Shown here: positions 60,540 through 64,000 of the stretch, piece after piece
How positions within the stretch are numbered: position 1 is the stretch's first letter
Layout: every line of letters starts with the position of its first letter
Assembly (NCBI GenBank): GCA_950022655.1
Contig: OX465583.1
Span: 33,817,360-33,881,359, forward strand
Length of the DNA: 64,000 nt
DNA from: Alentia gelatinosa
Lineage: Eukaryota > Annelida > Polychaeta > Phyllodocida > Polynoidae
Reading direction: 5' to 3'
Notes under the pieces: generated by a model
Told to the model about the DNA's origin: nothing
Seen by the model: only the letters and a program-made list of their open reading frames with translations
Databases searched by the model: none
Translations under genes and position numbers: made by a program

Positions 60540-60850
60540 TCAGAAGCCGCCAGCGAAGCGCCGCCACGTCACCTGCCAGTAACCAACATCGATTTCTGTA
60601 ATCACGAATAATCCGTTATCGGTGGTTATAATCACGCAGCCGTGTGGCTTAGTGTCCTGTCGGGGATTTAAAACACCGTCCCCAGAACGCCAGCTTGTAA
60701 TACAACCTGCCCAGGACAGCCTCTCCCAGGAAGAACCCAAACGATGGGGTATACGTGGCACAGGCGGCTCTATAAAAGGCTATCACGCCTATGATGAAAG
60801 GACCCGGTCCATACACCTCCTCGTGCAGTGCCTGCATATCAGTAACATAT
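60540..60850 (+). promoter_or_regulatory. GC-richer patch with a good TATA box
   Basis: GGCTCTATAAAAGGC at about 60765-60779 is a strong TATA-box match. It is followed about 30 bp downstream by the palindrome GGACCCGGTCC. An upstream CCACGTCACC resembles a CRE/E-box. The open frame 60622-60852 crosses the TATA element and is not supported as coding. It is a candidate core promoter only. Confidence 0.3.
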
Positions 60851-62790
60851 AGAGGCTTGTCATGTAATTCAGCATCAAAGGAAAGGGCTGCAAAGGACTC
60901 GGTTAATATTTAATTGGTCTGCGCTATCGCCTACAATGATGCCCCGGGTTATATATTCGTCATAGAGAAGAAGTCCCATTATGCCATATCCTTCTCTGAG
61001 CAAAGGATATGGGAAACCTCAGAGGCCGTATTGTAAGGTTTGAAGGTCCGGTTGCAGATGTCGTTAGGAAATCTCGTATACGGAGCACATGGATAGCACA
61101 ATTGAATTATTATTTCTGGCGGTTGGATGTTACGTTAGGAATTCGAATTCAACTGTCTCGGATTATTACGCAAAGTAATATGATTCTGTTTAGCAGGAAT
61201 GTCAATGCAATCATTTCTAAGAGGCATGAAAATAGAGTTGTCTTTGTCAAGTAAAATTAGTTTTGTTCAGCATACATGGTAATAACCATAATATATTGGC
61301 ATATTTCACGGTGTTCATATTAATTTTCGTTTGTTCAGCGGACAATATGATCCACCCTTGATGTAGTTGCGTGGCTCTATGCGGTGGTGCAGGACTGTCG
61401 ACTTCTCACTACCTTCTTATACAGAATCCATAATGATATTTTGTGAAATAAATGTAATGGAATTATGATCACCAGAAATAAGATTGTATTTTATCAACGC
61501 GGATAGTAGTTCTTGTAGAGTTTTTTACGGAGTATTAAATCATAGTCATACTAGAGATAAAGAATGGAGATAAGCAGAGTATGGAACGTTTCTCGCTGTT
61601 CCCAAGACGCCACTTGCATCTCTGATTATTAATAATCGAATTTCTGAATAATAGAACTGCTCAGTTGGCATCTCCTTCTCCCTAACAAGTTCAAGGTCGC
61701 GCCTTAGTGATCTCAGACAGACAGACGTTAAAGGAGTTGTTGAACGGAACACTTTGAGCTGGTTTTGTGTAACAAGGCAGCTTTTCGCCCTCTGAACCAA
61801 ATCCCGGTGTGTTTGCCTCATGTCGCGAGGCCTGGAGAGGATAACAAACACCGCATCCCACAGAAACAGAGAAGAGGTGGCGAAATATTAGCGGTTGGTT
61901 GGCGAGGGGACCTGTAAACGAGATGATGTGAGAGAAATCGATGCCGCCGGGTTTTCGCGGCTGGCTGGGTTTGAGGACATGGGCCTATTGGCAGCCACTG
62001 CAGGGCAAGAAAGGGGAAATGAAGGGGGAACATTTTCACGTCACCTCGTTGGCTGTAGTGTAACTTGCCGGGAGGTCGTAGAATTATAGACCGCTATCGC
62101 TTACAGTGAACGACACGTAAGCGGTAATGATCACAGGATAACATGGTGTGCAGTTTCACACTCAAGCTGACACACACACTGAGCCTTATACAGGGTCCCC
62201 GCGGCGGGGCATGTTCATCACGTAGCAACCTATGTGTTACATGGGGCCTGGCCGCCCCTTTACATGTGTAGTCCCCCACCCCTCCGCCCTTCTCTACCAA
62301 AGCTCCACCCCGCCCCCCCCCCCCCCCAAATAGCACCGCCGCTGACTTTGATGTAGGCTTTATGCTACGACTGCCGTCCCCAATTGTTACCTAGCACGAC
62401 GCCTTTAACGGCTAGAAGACTTTTGAAGATAGGGTCCTATGAGGGACTTTGTCAGGAGATCTAGCGAAAAAAATATGTTATGCTGGTTCCTACTCCCAAA
62501 GTGATGACTGTAAAGAAACAGAGTGTCTGGTGATATCTGTTTTTAAATTGGATCATTTTTCTTTTGCGTGACACATTCTTTTTGGTGTGTTTCATCGTAG
62601 CTGTTTTTCATTCTTTATCCAAGTTGGTATCTTCCCAAGTCCCGTGTCTGCCTTCACAACATCTGCTCCCTTATGTCTCCCCCCGTGCCTTACCTCCCTT
62701 ATTCTGAACTTCTCTTTTCCCCCATAGCCTTCTCTGGGGCCCGCTAGCCCAGGTCGGCCTGTGTGCCTACCCACTCATACTAACAAATCA
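60851..62790. other. Non-coding DNA, no gene recognised
   Basis: A hairpin CCATATCCTT-N9-AAGGATATGG lies at 60984-61012. It is too short for a typical pre-miRNA. A 15-C run lies at 62313-62327. The region from about 61890 rightward becomes GC-richer. Confidence 0.4.
62313..62327 (-). repeat. Poly-C tract (15 nt)
   Basis: An uninterrupted run of 15 C inside a C-rich stretch (CTCCACCCCG then C15). It mirrors the G15 run at 31180 and is prone to sequencing length error. Confidence 0.9.
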
Positions 62791-62795
62791 ATACG

Positions 62796-62959
62796 ATGAT
62801 AACACACTGCTCCAACGGCAGCAAAACCAGCGGCGGTGGCGGCGGCGGCGGCGGCGGCGGCGCTAGCGGCGGCCCTTCGCATCCACATCCACCACTGCTA
62901 GCACGCCGACCATCAGCCAGTGTTCCGCTGGCCGGGGCGGACTCCTCACCAACTCCCAG
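62796..62959 (+). CDS. Candidate exon of an unrecognised poly-glycine protein
   Basis: After an in-frame stop at 62781, ATG 62796 opens a frame reading MITHCSNGSKTS, ten Gly, then ASGGPSHPHPPLLARRPSAS and VPLAGADSSPTP. It leaves two bases before a moderate donor, CAG|GTAGCG. A TACTAAC branch-point-like word at 62778-62784 and a CAG at 62819-62821 allow it to be an internal exon starting at 62822 instead. Low-complexity Gly/Ser/His/Pro followed by an RRPSA phosphorylation-like site is common in transcription factors and RNA-binding proteins, but I cannot name the family. The GGC run may equally be a 5'UTR or simple repeat. GC-rich DNA continues to the window end. Confidence 0.35.
62832..62866 (+). 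repeat. (GGC)n trinucleotide repeat
   Basis: Ten consecutive GGC/GGT triplets, followed after GCTAGC by two more. If translated in the frame starting at 62796 they encode glycine. Confidence 0.95.
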
Positions 62960-64000
62960 GTAGCGTAGGAGCAGCTCGCGGAGCAGCTCAAGTCTGCTGC
63001 CTGCTCATCGTGCCATGTCAGCCGGGTCCTGGTTTTTAACCTTGGTGGTCAATCCCCCTTCCATCTGTGTTTGTGACTGAGTGAGTGGGGGTAGCGCCTG
63101 GAGAAGTGACGAGAACAGGGCACCAGCTTCTGGGCTCACAACTGACGGTCGTAACATTTCAGCTTGCAGGATTGAACAGAAGTAGGAGGAGGTGTGGGAA
63201 GGCAGCAGGCAGGAGTCCCGGCCACGTCGGCTCGCACTTCTAAGGCTGTTTGCAACCAGACCAGGCTAGAGGAGGAGGAGAAGTAGTAGTAGTTGTAGGG
63301 ACAGCGCACCGGGAGGATACCGCCTGTCGATCCGCCACTCGAGGATCAATATATAGGCGGCATTGGGGGGATTGGCTGACTGACAAATCGCCAAGTATGA
63401 CGGCCTTGGCGCTCTGACGGGCGGGCACCGCGGGAGGCTCGCCCGGCGATAAAGCTGCCTGTCCCCGGCGAGGACGAGTTCAGGTTAAGGGAGACAGGTC
63501 GGCTGTGGACATGTCAGACTTATTCCGGCTCCCACACTGGCTGCAGCAGTGGCGTTGTCACCAGGAGTGCGGAGCCATGCACGGCAGCAATTCCCCTTAA
63601 TAAGACCACCATGCGAGGAACGTGGGCAAAAATGTAGCCTATTGTAGGTGAAAAGTGAGACAGGAACGGCAGCCAGTGGAATTCTGTTTTTATTTTTAGC
63701 GAGGAGTGCACGTGTGGTGGGGACCTTTCTGCTGACCCCTGCAGGAGGCGGCGGACGGCGCGGAGGTTCCGGCAGGAGGACAGCTCACTTACCGAGCTGC
63801 TCGCCCGGTCCCCGCCGCTCCCACCTGCCGATTGATAGCTCGGCCACTCAGCCTTGTAGGAGGCACGGGGGTAGCAAGCACGGGGGTGGTACCTGACACC
63901 TGGGGCCCCCCACCTGTGACCCCCCACCGTTCAACGAGGTGGGCCTCCGCCCTGGAGCGCTGCGAGTGGAGCGGCGGTGGGACATGTGCAGGTGTCGTCC
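62960..64000. promoter_or_regulatory. GC-rich right end with three GAGCWGCTC sites, likely promoter or 5' region
   Basis: A long GC-rich, CpG-containing stretch. GAGCAGCTC lies at 62969 and 62981, and GAGCTGCTC at 63794. Numerous GC boxes and CACCTG/CAGGTG words occur (for example TGCAGGTGTCG at the very end). ORFs are open on both strands because of composition. It is probably the promoter or first-exon region of a neighbouring gene that lies mostly outside the window. Confidence 0.45.

Noticed and set aside
60984..61012. microRNA hairpin
   Set aside because: The perfect stem is only 10 bp, too short for a pre-miRNA, and no known miRNA seed was recognised here or elsewhere.
63520..63927. 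135-aa minus-strand ORF at the GC-rich right end
   Set aside because: An artefact of high GC on both strands. No domain, and several competing frames.
1..64000. CRISPR arrays, bacterial operons, rRNA genes, viral genes
   Set aside because: No regularly spaced direct repeats, no Shine-Dalgarno-led gene strings, no rRNA core sequences, and no recognisable polymerase or capsid-type proteins were seen. The window is clearly eukaryotic.

Overview
The window is eukaryotic. It has sparse, spliced coding sequence with GT-AG introns of 0.1 to more than 11 kb, AT-rich non-coding DNA, AT microsatellites, foldback elements, a TA-flanked MITE and tRNA-derived SINEs. The PTB-domain protein is of the metazoan X11/Mint type. 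One SINE body resembles elements I recall from molluscs and other marine invertebrates, so a mollusc or another lophotrochozoan is my best but uncertain guess.

The one firmly recognised gene is an X11/Mint orthologue (APBA family, lin-10/X11L) on the plus strand between about 9.7 and 32.9 kb. Its supported exons are a small phase-matched exon with candidate start codons (to 9726), an acidic exon (10495-10604), a 31-nt microexon (11398-11428), the first PTB exon (18092-18243), a possible 69-nt cassette exon (25398-25466), two tandem paralogous 87-nt PTB exons (29257-29343 and 29453-29539), and a third PTB exon (32721-32885). All splice phases agree along the chain. The C-terminal end of the PTB domain and both PDZ domains are not in the window, so the next intron either exceeds 31 kb or hosts other loci.

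The main discovery is the tandem exon pair at 29.3-29.5 kb. The two exons are equal in length and phase, encode alternative versions of the same PTB strands, and differ at nearly every synonymous position of their shared residues. This predicts two functional PTB isoforms chosen by alternative, probably mutually exclusive, splicing. The cassette exon and the microexon sit at other variable points of the same protein.

Layout: 1-9.6 kb holds foldbacks, AT repeats, a CpG-rich island and decayed tandem repeats. 9.6-33 kb holds the Mint exons in long introns. 33-42 kb has SINEs, a G-rich island flanked by related CG-containing repeats, and a promoter-like island with CTCF-type motifs near 39.7 kb. 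42-64 kb has no recognised gene, but it holds 11 of the 12 exact copies of the palindrome GAGCWGCTC, often in pairs about one helical turn apart, inside moderately GC-rich islands that look like regulatory elements. The right end (62.8-64 kb) is GC-rich and contains a possible exon of an unrecognised poly-glycine protein.

All coordinates, repeat counts and splice calls were read by eye. No search or alignment was run.
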